DNA from: Breznakiella homolactica
Lineage (GTDB): Bacteria; Spirochaetota; Spirochaetia; Treponematales; Breznakiellaceae
Assembly: GCF_016616095.2 (NCBI RefSeq)
Contig: NZ_CP067089.2
Location: forward strand, 3,720,001-3,784,000
DNA length: 64,000 bases
Direction: 5' to 3'
Part shown: positions 14,842 to 22,018 of the stretch, piece by piece
How positions within the stretch are numbered: the first letter of the stretch is position 1
Layout of the letters: each line of letters opens with the position of its first letter
Program-made: the position numbers and the translations under genes
Notes under the pieces: model-generated
Seen by the model: only the letters and a program-made list of their open reading frames with translations
Databases searched by the model: none
What the model was told of the DNA's origin: nothing

Positions 14842-15085
14842 AGTAGTCCCTTGTCATGAGGTTGTACATGTCGTCGGACTTTATGTCTTTTTCATTGTAC
14901 TGTTTAGGGCTTGAAATGTTTTGCCGCAGGCTTTTGCTGATATCGCAGACCATGGTTTCTACCCGCAGCGACGCGAACTGATCCCTGACCTGGTCGAAGG
15001 TACAGTGCCTGGATTTTGAAACCAGTTTATAAAAATCGATAATTTCTTCCCGCGGGGTCATATGTTTTTTTACATTCCGTTCCAT
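14813..15085 (-). CDS. Unknown small protein, second gene of a three-gene cluster
   Basis: 90 residues, charged, with two Cys (SRHCTFDQV and TMVCDIS) and a basic C-terminus (YYGNHRRNSF). No domain recognised. It begins 3 nt after the end of the first gene of the cluster and overlaps the third, which supports one transcript. Its small size and central position would fit an adaptor or antitoxin-like partner, but nothing in the sequence proves that. Confidence 0.65.
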   Translation of the reverse strand: MERNVKKHMTPREEIIDFYKLVSKSRHCTFDQVRDQFASLRVETMVCDISKSLRQNISSPKQYNEKDIKSDDMYNLMTRDYYGNHRRNSF

Positions 15086-15088
15086 AGT

Positions 15089-15514
15089 TTATCTCCTTAA
15101 ATATTCTTCTTCAATTTTTTTCATTTCCGTCAGGTAATCGATGTTAAAGCTGTTTTCGTCCCGCAGTTCATACAGCCGTTTTTCGAACTTGAAATGGGAC
15201 TCCACCGGCAGGGGCTTCTGATTATTGATATACGACAGGAAGGATGAGGCAAGATAGGAATAGGACTTCTCCATCCGTATTTTTTTGAGGCCCATGAGAA
15301 CTTTCTGGCATTCGCTGTCCTCCAGGGGGCGCTTAATGGAGTCTTCCATCTTTTTGATGATATTTTCGGCGTTGATTAGGTCCTGCATGTATTGCATGCA
15401 GTTGGATTCGGAGTCGACGTATCCGTCAACCCAGTTTTCCCTGATATATTCTTCTTTGATAAGTTCCGACAGGTAGATCGTATAGTAGTGGTACAAAAAG
15501 TCTTTTAAATCCAT
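15089..15514 (-). CDS. Unknown protein, first gene of a three-gene cluster
   Basis: 141 residues, acidic and helical, rich in Tyr and Glu/Lys (MDLKDFLYHYYTIYLSELIKEEYIREN). No signal peptide or known motif. AAGGAA lies 8 nt before the ATG. It leads the cluster, downstream of a 370-bp AT-rich region with hairpins. The cluster has lower GC than its neighbours. Confidence 0.68.
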   Translation of the reverse strand: MDLKDFLYHYYTIYLSELIKEEYIRENWVDGYVDSESNCMQYMQDLINAENIIKKMEDSIKRPLEDSECQKVLMGLKKIRMEKSYSYLASSFLSYINNQKPLPVESHFKFEKRLYELRDENSFNIDYLTEMKKIEEEYLRR

Positions 15515-15880
15515 GGCAGTGTTCCTTTTTTACAATTAGGGTTGGGTCATAAAAGACCGGTATTTTTGCCGCAAAAAAAAGCTATCGCCTATTATTTATG
15601 GGATAGCAGTAATTACGCACACCGTATCTTCTATGTGCTTGAAACCGGATAATGATATCCGTTTTGAATTTTTATTATTCTTTTTTCAGCATAGGAACAC
15701 CCTCCCAAAGAAACTGACTTCTTTGTTTCTACTTCCCCTCCAAACTTGACTAATTATAATTTATGCATATTTTAGAGATTTTTACAATTTTTATAGAGAA
15801 AATACCGGTATTTTATGACAAATATAATAGAAATCATATATATACAAAAAAATTTATAAAGATTTTTGCGGAAATCAGAC
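15515..15880. other. AT-rich intergenic region with hairpins upstream of the unknown cluster
   Basis: No gene is supported. On the minus strand it holds a hairpin GCTATC...GATAGC followed by T8 (15572-15606), which looks like a weak terminator in front of the cluster. There is also a CAAAGAA/TTCTTTG stem (15706-15725) flanked by two GGAGGG-type sequences, and a perfect palindrome AAAATACCGGTATTTT at 15799-15814. Its half, ACCGGTATTTT, recurs near 15556. Together these look like a regulated promoter-leader region. Confidence 0.45.
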
Positions 15881-15882
15881 AG

Positions 15883-15917
15883 AAAAGCCCGGAAAACCAG
15901 CGGATTTCCGGGCTTTT
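15883..15917 (-). terminator. htpG terminator
   Basis: 13-bp perfect stem AAAAGCCCGGAAA/TTTCCGGGCTTTT with a 9-nt loop; on the minus strand it is followed by a short T-run. Confidence 0.88.
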
Positions 15918-15934
15918 TGCATAATCGGAATCGG

Positions 15935-17794
15935 TTATTTTGAGAGTAGCCGGTTGAGCCGTTTGACGAAATCCGCGGGATCTTTGATCTTTACCCCTTC
16001 CAGAAGCAGGGCCTGATCCAAAAGAACGCCCGCAGTATCGGCGATCCGTTCCTCATCGTCGGTATTTTTGATGGACACGACAATAGGGTGGTCTCCGTTG
16101 ATTTCGAGGATGGGTTTTACGTCGGCCATCTCCCCCTGGCCCATGGCTTTAAGCATCTGGGCCATCTGTATGGTGGGATCGTTTTCGTCCGCCACGATGC
16201 AGGACGGGGAATCATGGAGGCGCCGGGACAGTTTAACGTCTTTGACCCGGTCGCCCAGGGCGTTTTTGATTTTTTCCAGGACCGGCTTTATTTCTTTTTC
16301 CGCGTTTTTATCCTTCTTTTCCCCGATTTCCTCATCCGCGCCGGACCGGTTTACGGCTTTGAATTCCCAGTCTTTGTATTTGCCCATGGAAGGAATGACG
16401 ATATCGTCAATTTCATCATCCATGATAAGGACTTCGATGTTTTTTGCCCTGTAGGCTTCGAGCAAGGGGGAGGCTTTGAGGGTTTTTTCGTCGCCCCCGG
16501 TGATGTAATAAATATACTTCTGGTCGGACTTCATCCTGCCGGTGTAATCCGCCAGACTCGTCCATCCTTCTTCTGAGGAGCTTTTGAAACGGACCAGTTC
16601 CTGGAGCGCCTCCCGGTTGGTAAAATCCTGGTACAAACCTTCTTTTAAAGGACGGTTGTACTGGGATACGAAGGTTTCCCATTTTTCCTTGTTATTTTCG
16701 GAAATGGTTTTGAATTCCGACAGCAGCTTTTTAACCGAAGCGTTTTTGATGTTGAGCAGGACCTTGTTCTGCTGGAGGATTTCCCGGCTCACATTGAGGG
16801 GAAGGTCTTCGGAATCGATGACCCCCCGGACAAAACGGAGGTACGTGGGCATGAGTTCCTTGTCGTCGTCGGTGATAAAGACCCGTTTAACGTACAGCTT
16901 GACCCCGGCTTTGTAGTCCACATTGTACAGGTCGAAGGGCGCTTTTTCGGGAATATAGAACAGGGTGGTATATTCCAGGGTTCCTTCCGCCCGGGTATGG
17001 AGGTAGAAGAGGGGCGGCTCGGAATCGTGGCCGATCTGTTTGTAAAATTCAACGTAATCCTCTTCCTTGAGCTCGTTTTTTGCCTGGCGCCAGATAGCCG
17101 TCCCGGAGTTGATCCGTTCGGTCTTTGTTTCCGAGCCCGTTTCCTTGCCCTTGTCGTCCCATTTTTTCTCCTCAAAGGTGAGGTAAATCGGGAACGCCAC
17201 ATGGTTGGAATACCGTTTTATGATATCTTCGATGGACCACCGGTTGGCGAATTCCAGGCCTTCTTCGGTGAGGTGGAGGATGACCGTCGTGCCCTGGGAG
17301 TCACGCTGGGCTTTTTCGATGTCGTACCCTTCCTTGCCGTCGCTGGTCCATTTCCACGCCTGGTCTTCCCCGGCTTTTTTGGTAATCACGTCTATTTTGT
17401 CGGCCACCATGAATGCCGAATAGAAGCCCACCCCAAACTGGCCGATAAGGTTGGAATCTTTTTTCGCGTCTTCCGCGAGTTTTTCGAGGAAAGCCCTGGT
17501 CCCGGACCGGGCGATGGTTCCCAGGGATTCGGTGAGGTCCTGTTCATTCATACCGATGCCCGTATCGGCAATGGTCAGGGTTTTTGCATCCTTATCGAAG
17601 GATATGTCGATCCGCGGATCGAAGGTGACGGACTTATAGGCGTCGTCCGCGACGGTGAGATATTTCAGCTTATCCAGCGCGTCGGACGCGTTGGATACAA
17701 TTTCCCTGAGAAAAATTTCGCGGTTTGAGTACAGAGAATGGATAATGAGGTGCAGAAGCTGGCTTACCTCGGTTTGAAACTGGTGCTGTGCCAT
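15935..17794 (-). CDS. htpG: Molecular chaperone HtpG (Hsp90)
   Basis: 619 residues, typical of bacterial Hsp90. The N-terminal GHKL ATPase is intact: REIVSNASDALDKLKYL (catalytic Glu and Mg-binding Asn), IADTGIGM and GQFGVGFYSAFMVAD (ATP lid and glycine box). The middle domain has LPLNVSREILQQN with the conserved Arg; a C-terminal dimerisation domain follows. It is a cytosolic chaperone. AAGGAG lies 8-9 nt before the ATG, and a good promoter sits 63 nt upstream with no visible heat-shock inverted repeat (CIRCE). Confidence 0.97.
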   Translation of the reverse strand: MAQHQFQTEVSQLLHLIIHSLYSNREIFLREIVSNASDALDKLKYLTVADDAYKSVTFDPRIDISFDKDAKTLTIADTGIGMNEQDLTESLGTIARSGTRAFLEKLAEDAKKDSNLIGQFGVGFYSAFMVADKIDVITKKAGEDQAWKWTSDGKEGYDIEKAQRDSQGTTVILHLTEEGLEFANRWSIEDIIKRYSNHVAFPIYLTFEEKKWDDKGKETGSETKTERINSGTAIWRQAKNELKEEDYVEFYKQIGHDSEPPLFYLHTRAEGTLEYTTLFYIPEKAPFDLYNVDYKAGVKLYVKRVFITDDDKELMPTYLRFVRGVIDSEDLPLNVSREILQQNKVLLNIKNASVKKLLSEFKTISENNKEKWETFVSQYNRPLKEGLYQDFTNREALQELVRFKSSSEEGWTSLADYTGRMKSDQKYIYYITGGDEKTLKASPLLEAYRAKNIEVLIMDDEIDDIVIPSMGKYKDWEFKAVNRSGADEEIGEKKDKNAEKEIKPVLEKIKNALGDRVKDVKLSRRLHDSPSCIVADENDPTIQMAQMLKAMGQGEMADVKPILEINGDHPIVVSIKNTDDEERIADTAGVLLDQALLLEGVKIKDPADFVKRLNRLLSK

Positions 17795-17856
17795 GTATGA
17801 GACTCCTTAGCGGTTTGTGAATTGGAGAACTAAAAAGAAACCTAGTCCCTATATCT

Positions 17857-17885
17857 AAAATACTAAGGTGTCCGTACCATGACAA
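17857..17885 (-). promoter_or_regulatory. htpG promoter
   Basis: On the minus strand TTGTCA (17880-17885), 17-nt spacer, TATTTT (17857-17862). Housekeeping-type; it leaves a leader of about 57 nt. Confidence 0.65.
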
Positions 17886-17991
17886 GGGGAAAAACAGCAG
17901 GGCAGCCGCATTCTGAACTATTTCAGGAATAGTGCTGATACTGAGAGTATTTTCCTGACAGGGGTTAGTACCCGGCGGGTGCCTTGAAGTA

Positions 17992-19701
17992 TCAGGCGGA
18001 TGCTTCCTGTTCCGCGGCGGTTTTGGGTATCCTCCGCTGTCCGTAGGTTCCGACCGCCTCATGGTTGGGCGCTCCCGGAGGAACCATGGGGTAAACATTG
18101 GCGCTGCCGTCTACGGGAACCCGCACGATTCCCGGACCTTCGGCCGCGAGAAATGTTTTGAGGTCCGCCATGGGATCACCGCATTTCCGGAGGTCCAGCG
18201 ACGGAAGGCCGAACCCGGCCGCGATGAGGCAGAAATCGGGACGGACTTCAAAATCCGACGCTACGAAATGCTTATTATAGAACAGTTCCTGCTGCTGTCG
18301 GACGAGTCCGAGCTGGCCGTTGTCCATGATGATAATTTTTACGTTTACCTTTGTTTCCGCCAGGGTAGCGAATTCCTGGATATTCATCAGCAGGGAACCG
18401 TCCCCTGATATGGAGACAACCCGTTTGTCCGGGTTTGCCAGGGCCGCGCCGATGGCCGCCGGCAGGCCGAAGCCCATGGTTCCGAGTCCGCCGGAACTCA
18501 GGAACGTCCGCGGTTCCTCAACGGTGATGGCCTGGGCCGCCCACATCTGGTGCTGCCCCACATCGGTGGCGACTATGGTCCCTGGTTCGAGTATTCCCGA
18601 AACGGCGGCGAGGAACGAAACGGGATGTTCCGCGGGGATGGCGGCGGGATCCGGTTCCAGGGATTTGAGGGTCCTGACCCGTTCCTCCCAGTGGGGCCGC
18701 TCCGCGGAGGCGCACCGCCGGCTGAGTTCCGTAAACGCGGTCCCGGCGTCGGAAACGAGACTTACCTCGGGGCGGCGGAGTTTCGAGATTTCCGCTCCGT
18801 CTATGTCGATATGAATGATCCGTGCCTCCGGAGCGAAGGATCCCAGGGTTCCGGTGGCCCTGTCGTCGAACCGGGCTCCGGCGGCAATCAGCAGGTCGCA
18901 TTCGCTCACCGCCGTATTCGCCGCCCGGGTCCCGTGCATGCCCAGCATACCGAGGTTGAACCCATTCCCGGGGTCGGGCGCTCCCAGGGCAAGGAATGTA
19001 TGAACCAGGGGAATGGAAAACTTTTCTGAAAAACCGCGGAGCGCCGCGGCGGATTCCCGGGAAGCGGCGCAGCCAGCCCCGGCGTAAATAAGCGGCCGGG
19101 CCGCGAAATCGATCATTGCCGCCATGGTATCGAGGGCCGCCGCATCGGGCACCGGCAGCGGATCGGATTCCCGGGCCGCGGGCCAATGTTCAAAGGAACA
19201 CAGTTCCGTCTGGACATCCTTGGGAACATCGATAATAACGGGCCCGGGACGGCCTGACCGGGCAATCCGGAAAGCCCGGGGCAGTTCCGTCAGGAGTTCC
19301 TCCGCGGAATACACCATGGCGGAGTGTTTCGAAATAGGAAGGGAAAGGCCGAAGGTGTCGATTTCCTGGAACGCGTCGGTGCCCAGCAGCGCCCGGGTGA
19401 CCTGACCGGTGATAGCAACTATAGGAATGGAATCGAGCTTCGCGTCGGCGATGGCCGTGAGGAGATTGGTTACCCCGGGGCCGCTGGTGGCGAAGCAGAC
19501 GCCAACTTCTCCGGTGGACCGGGCAATGCCCTGGGCGATAAACCCCGCCGCCTGTTCGTGGCGGGCAAGGATATGCCGGATAGTGCTTTTTCCCAGGGCG
19601 TCGTACAGGGGCAGATTCGATCCCCCGGGAATCCCCGAAACTATGGTAATACCTTCCCGTTCCAAAATACCGGTAATTATTTCCGCTCCGTTTAATGTCA
19701 T
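17992..19701 (-). CDS. ilvB: Acetolactate synthase large subunit
   Basis: 569 residues. A ThDP enzyme with the activating Glu49 in LARHEQAAGFIAQG and the ThDP-binding stretch SGDGSLLMNIQEFATL...NGQLG in the C-terminal domain. It condenses two pyruvates to acetolactate for valine and leucine synthesis. AGGAG precedes the ATG. Upstream is a leader-peptide attenuator rich in Leu/Val codons, which fits the anabolic enzyme rather than a catabolic acetoin enzyme. No small regulatory subunit (ilvN) follows; downstream there is only 100 nt and then the htpG promoter. It is therefore encoded alone, with any regulatory subunit elsewhere. Confidence 0.93.
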   Translation of the reverse strand: MTLNGAEIITGILEREGITIVSGIPGGSNLPLYDALGKSTIRHILARHEQAAGFIAQGIARSTGEVGVCFATSGPGVTNLLTAIADAKLDSIPIVAITGQVTRALLGTDAFQEIDTFGLSLPISKHSAMVYSAEELLTELPRAFRIARSGRPGPVIIDVPKDVQTELCSFEHWPAARESDPLPVPDAAALDTMAAMIDFAARPLIYAGAGCAASRESAAALRGFSEKFSIPLVHTFLALGAPDPGNGFNLGMLGMHGTRAANTAVSECDLLIAAGARFDDRATGTLGSFAPEARIIHIDIDGAEISKLRRPEVSLVSDAGTAFTELSRRCASAERPHWEERVRTLKSLEPDPAAIPAEHPVSFLAAVSGILEPGTIVATDVGQHQMWAAQAITVEEPRTFLSSGGLGTMGFGLPAAIGAALANPDKRVVSISGDGSLLMNIQEFATLAETKVNVKIIIMDNGQLGLVRQQQELFYNKHFVASDFEVRPDFCLIAAGFGLPSLDLRKCGDPMADLKTFLAAEGPGIVRVPVDGSANVYPMVPPGAPNHEAVGTYGQRRIPKTAAEQEASA

Positions 19702-19716
19702 AACGCGCTCCTATAC

Positions 19717-19751
19717 AAAAAAAGCCCCCGCCGGTACACACCAGCGGGGGC
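19717..19751 (-). terminator. ilvB attenuator terminator
   Basis: On the minus strand, GGGGGC-type arms (19724-19735 and 19740-19751, one mismatch, loop of 4) are followed by T7, 15 nt before the ilvB ATG. A competing helix can form between ACCGGTATAC (19781-19790) and GTGTACCGGC (19730-19739): nine of ten positions pair, counting one G-U. It would destroy the terminator stem. Confidence 0.88.
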
Positions 19752-19773
19752 CAAAGAATACTTTTTCCTGGTC

Positions 19774-19911
19774 CTACGGCGTATACCGGTTTTGTGAATG
19801 AGGTACTACTACGGATACTAGGCCTAGGACATTGGAGGTTGAAGAATACACTGCTATCCCGCTGTACGTCGGTGAGGCATTATACTGATGGGACATTTCC
19901 GCAGTGCTCAT
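19774..19911 (-). CDS. ilvB leader peptide
   Basis: A 45-codon frame from the ATG at 19911. It contains the run VLGLVSVVV with five Val and two Leu codons in nine, mostly the GTA and CTA codons, shortly before the terminator. This is the arrangement of ilv leader peptides in other bacteria: a ribosome stalling for charged Leu/Val tRNA lets an antiterminator form. The promoter ends 6 nt before this ATG and no Shine-Dalgarno exists, so the leader peptide would be translated from a leaderless transcript. A longer frame from upstream is open but begins before the promoter. Confidence 0.78.
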   Translation of the reverse strand: MSTAEMSHQYNASPTYSGIAVYSSTSNVLGLVSVVVPHSQNRYTP

Positions 19912-19917
19912 ATTGAA

Positions 19918-19947
19918 ATTGTAACACAGTCTTTTTTTTCTTGTCAA
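19918..19947 (-). promoter_or_regulatory. Promoter of the ilvB leader
   Basis: On the minus strand TTGACA (19942-19947, consensus), 18-nt spacer, TACAAT (19918-19923), then six bases and the leader-peptide ATG. Confidence 0.8.
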
Positions 19948-20087
19948 TTCCTGCCGCAGGGCAGCCGCATTATTGCCAAAATAGATGCAAATAAGTAAGA
20001 AATTACCGGTCCGGGGGTTCTGCCTGAACATGAGGTAAAACTACAGCGGGAAGCGGCAAGGCCGTCCCGCCGCCTTAGCCGGTAAAG

Positions 20088-21497
20088 TCAATTCCCGGGA
20101 AGCCCTTTGTCCGCATACCGTGTTCTCAGTTCCAGTCGGTCGGGCACACCGAGCTTGCGGTATACCCGGTGGTTGTGGTTTTCCACGGTCCCCTCGCTGA
20201 TGAAGAGCTGTTCGGCGATTTCTTTGTTGGTAAGGTTCTGAATCAGCAGATAAGCGATCTGCTGCTCCCGCCGGGAAAGCTTGGTCTTAATATCCTGATC
20301 GGTAATAGTCCGGGACGCGCCGGTTTCCTTTGCAGGAAGAGGCAGCTTCCGGATGAGGAAATAAAAAACCAGGGCCAGCACGGTGGCGGTAAAGGTGCTG
20401 ATCCCCGTTGAAACGGAAAAATGGCGCAGAGCCCAGGCGCTGAAAAACGAAGGAATACGCCAGGCATAGGTCAGGGAAGCCAGGAAATAAAACCAATAAA
20501 GTCTGTAACTGTAAGCCAGGGCCAGAAAAGGAGCGGTATTGGAAAGGGCCAATTGGCAGATGACCACCAGAGTATAGACAAGCACATACAGGAAAGCAGA
20601 TTCTTCCAGGAGGAAAAGCGCCGGGGCCAGGACAAAAAAGGCGGCGGCTAGGGGATAGCCCTGTTTAAGCAGCCGGGCGGGATGGGTCCCCGCCCAGTAG
20701 CCCATCAGCGGCAGGGCTACCAGAATGAGCAATGTCAGAGGCCGGACCTGTCCTCCCAGATGGACAAAGGGATAGAGCTGGGCGTTTAAGAAACCGCTGA
20801 GCTGGTAAAACACCACCAGCGCCAGAACAAGCCGCAGGACCGGCCGACCCGGTTCTGCCGGGGCGGCCGCTTCGCGGCCAGGGGCCTCGATCCCGGCATG
20901 GCGGTATTCCAGAACGAGAAACAGAGCCAGATTCAAAAGAAAAACGACCAGAGCGATGCCCCGGTTTATTCCGAACACAACCCCGAGAGCCCCGGTGGTG
21001 TTTCCCGCGCTTTCCAGATAGTACATAGCCCCGGTCTGAACCAGGGAGGCCAGGGGCATTGCCAGGGCAAAAAGCAGCACCCGCAATCCCCGGCCCCGGG
21101 GCCGCTCCTCCAGAGACTCGGTCCCCAGGAAGAAAAAGCCGTGGCTCAGTACCGCCTGGAAGCCTATGAAAAAGGTGACCAGATTGCGGACCAGCGGGCT
21201 GTGGATGTATGTTTCAAAAGGGCAGACCGCCATGGCCAGGCCGAATCCGCAGAAGAGACACCCCAGCGCAAGCCGCAGCCGCCGGGGCAAAGTAAGAAGA
21301 TATCCCCGGGGAACTGGCATTACCAGGGGAAGAATCAGGGCCGCCGCCAGAGCCGCCGCAGAGGCGCTCACGTAAATCCATTGATCACCGCCGCTCATAA
21401 CCGGCCGGCCCATTTCCGTAAGAACATAGGTAAGAAAATAGCCTGCGGTCCTCAGGGCCAGCGCGGCAAAGGAAATCCATACCATGGTTTTCTTCAT
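20088..21497 (-). CDS. Membrane-embedded LuxR-family regulator
   Basis: 469 residues. About 390 residues hold around twelve hydrophobic segments, resembling an MFS-like bundle, with no periplasmic domain of note. The C-terminus (about 403-469) is a LuxR/GerE helix-turn-helix: LSRREQQIAYLLIQNLTNKEIAEQLFISEG, then GTVENHNHRVYRKLGVPDRLEL. The protein would therefore sense something in or through the membrane and bind DNA directly while anchored. No cognate kinase is next to it and its targets are unknown. It is flanked by the ilv leader on one side and a pbpC remnant with a palindromic repeat on the other. The multi-TM plus HTH layout is visible; sensing is inferred. Confidence 0.85.
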   Translation of the reverse strand: MKKTMVWISFAALALRTAGYFLTYVLTEMGRPVMSGGDQWIYVSASAAALAAALILPLVMPVPRGYLLTLPRRLRLALGCLFCGFGLAMAVCPFETYIHSPLVRNLVTFFIGFQAVLSHGFFFLGTESLEERPRGRGLRVLLFALAMPLASLVQTGAMYYLESAGNTTGALGVVFGINRGIALVVFLLNLALFLVLEYRHAGIEAPGREAAAPAEPGRPVLRLVLALVVFYQLSGFLNAQLYPFVHLGGQVRPLTLLILVALPLMGYWAGTHPARLLKQGYPLAAAFFVLAPALFLLEESAFLYVLVYTLVVICQLALSNTAPFLALAYSYRLYWFYFLASLTYAWRIPSFFSAWALRHFSVSTGISTFTATVLALVFYFLIRKLPLPAKETGASRTITDQDIKTKLSRREQQIAYLLIQNLTNKEIAEQLFISEGTVENHNHRVYRKLGVPDRLELRTRYADKGLPGN

Positions 21498-21635
21498 CGC
21501 CGTATTATAAACGTATGCCGCCGCCTTGATAACCTGGTCTATAGGGAAATTATAGGCCGGACCAGGAATTTTCCCCGGGAATGTCCGGCCTCTGGCCCGT
21601 ATACTATTGCCGGCTATAGAAGGATTTTAATCAAT

Positions 21636-21738
21636 TGCGGTCTTTCTGTGTCCGAAGATGACCTGCGCCGGGCTGCCGAGGAATGACTGGCCGCGGAATT
21701 GTCCGGGCTTGAACAGAACCGCGTCGGCACCGGAGGAG
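21636..21738 (+). pseudogene. Fragment of a second pbpC gene, internally deleted
   Basis: Two short pieces match the intact pbpC at 27.9-30.3 kb by eye. Bases 21636-21683 match about 28665-28712 (about 8 differences in 48; peptide CGLSVSEDDLRRAAEE against CGLSLSEGDLRRAALE). Bases 21688-21736 match about 28887-28935 (about 6 in 49; LAAELSGLEQNRVG in both). The 175 bp lying between them in pbpC is missing and a stop codon joins the pieces. This is debris of a duplicated PBP1C gene upstream of the alpha2-macroglobulin gene. Confidence 0.8.
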
Positions 21739-21815
21739 TGTTCACACTGAAAGGCATATACCTTTGGAGCGAGGGAGAACAGCCCTCCAGGAAAGACGTA
21801 ACCTGACAAGTAGAG

Positions 21816-21962
21816 GCAGCAAGCACTTAGGTGTAAAAGGGGAACGCCGGGTGTCGGATAAAAATGGGAATGAGCGACTTTCGAGGCCGCAGGCCGACGA
21901 GGAGCCATTCCCATTTTTATCCGACAGGACCCGCAGGTACGGTTTGCCTGTGTGCTTGCTGC
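21816..21962. repeat. Large palindromic repeat element, copy 1
   Basis: A 147-bp element. The outer ends are an 11-bp inverted repeat GCAGCAAGCAC/GTGCTTGCTGC. The inner arms are a perfect 21-bp inverted repeat (21852-21872 and 21906-21926), and between them is a small GGCC-GCA-GGCC hairpin. The core motif GGGTGTC-GAT on the left and ATC-GACAGGACCC on the right is shared with the element at 60.2 kb, although the arms differ. It lies between a pbpC remnant and the alpha2-macroglobulin gene. Confidence 0.8.
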
Positions 21963-22018
21963 ATATACAGCACTGTGCTCCCCCCGTAATTCGGTGTATA
22001 CTTAATATGGGGGAATAT

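Noticed and set aside
21764..22018. 85-codon N-terminal extension of the macroglobulin gene
   Set aside because: It reads through the palindromic element; the lipoprotein signal and GGGGGA site support the ATG at 22019.
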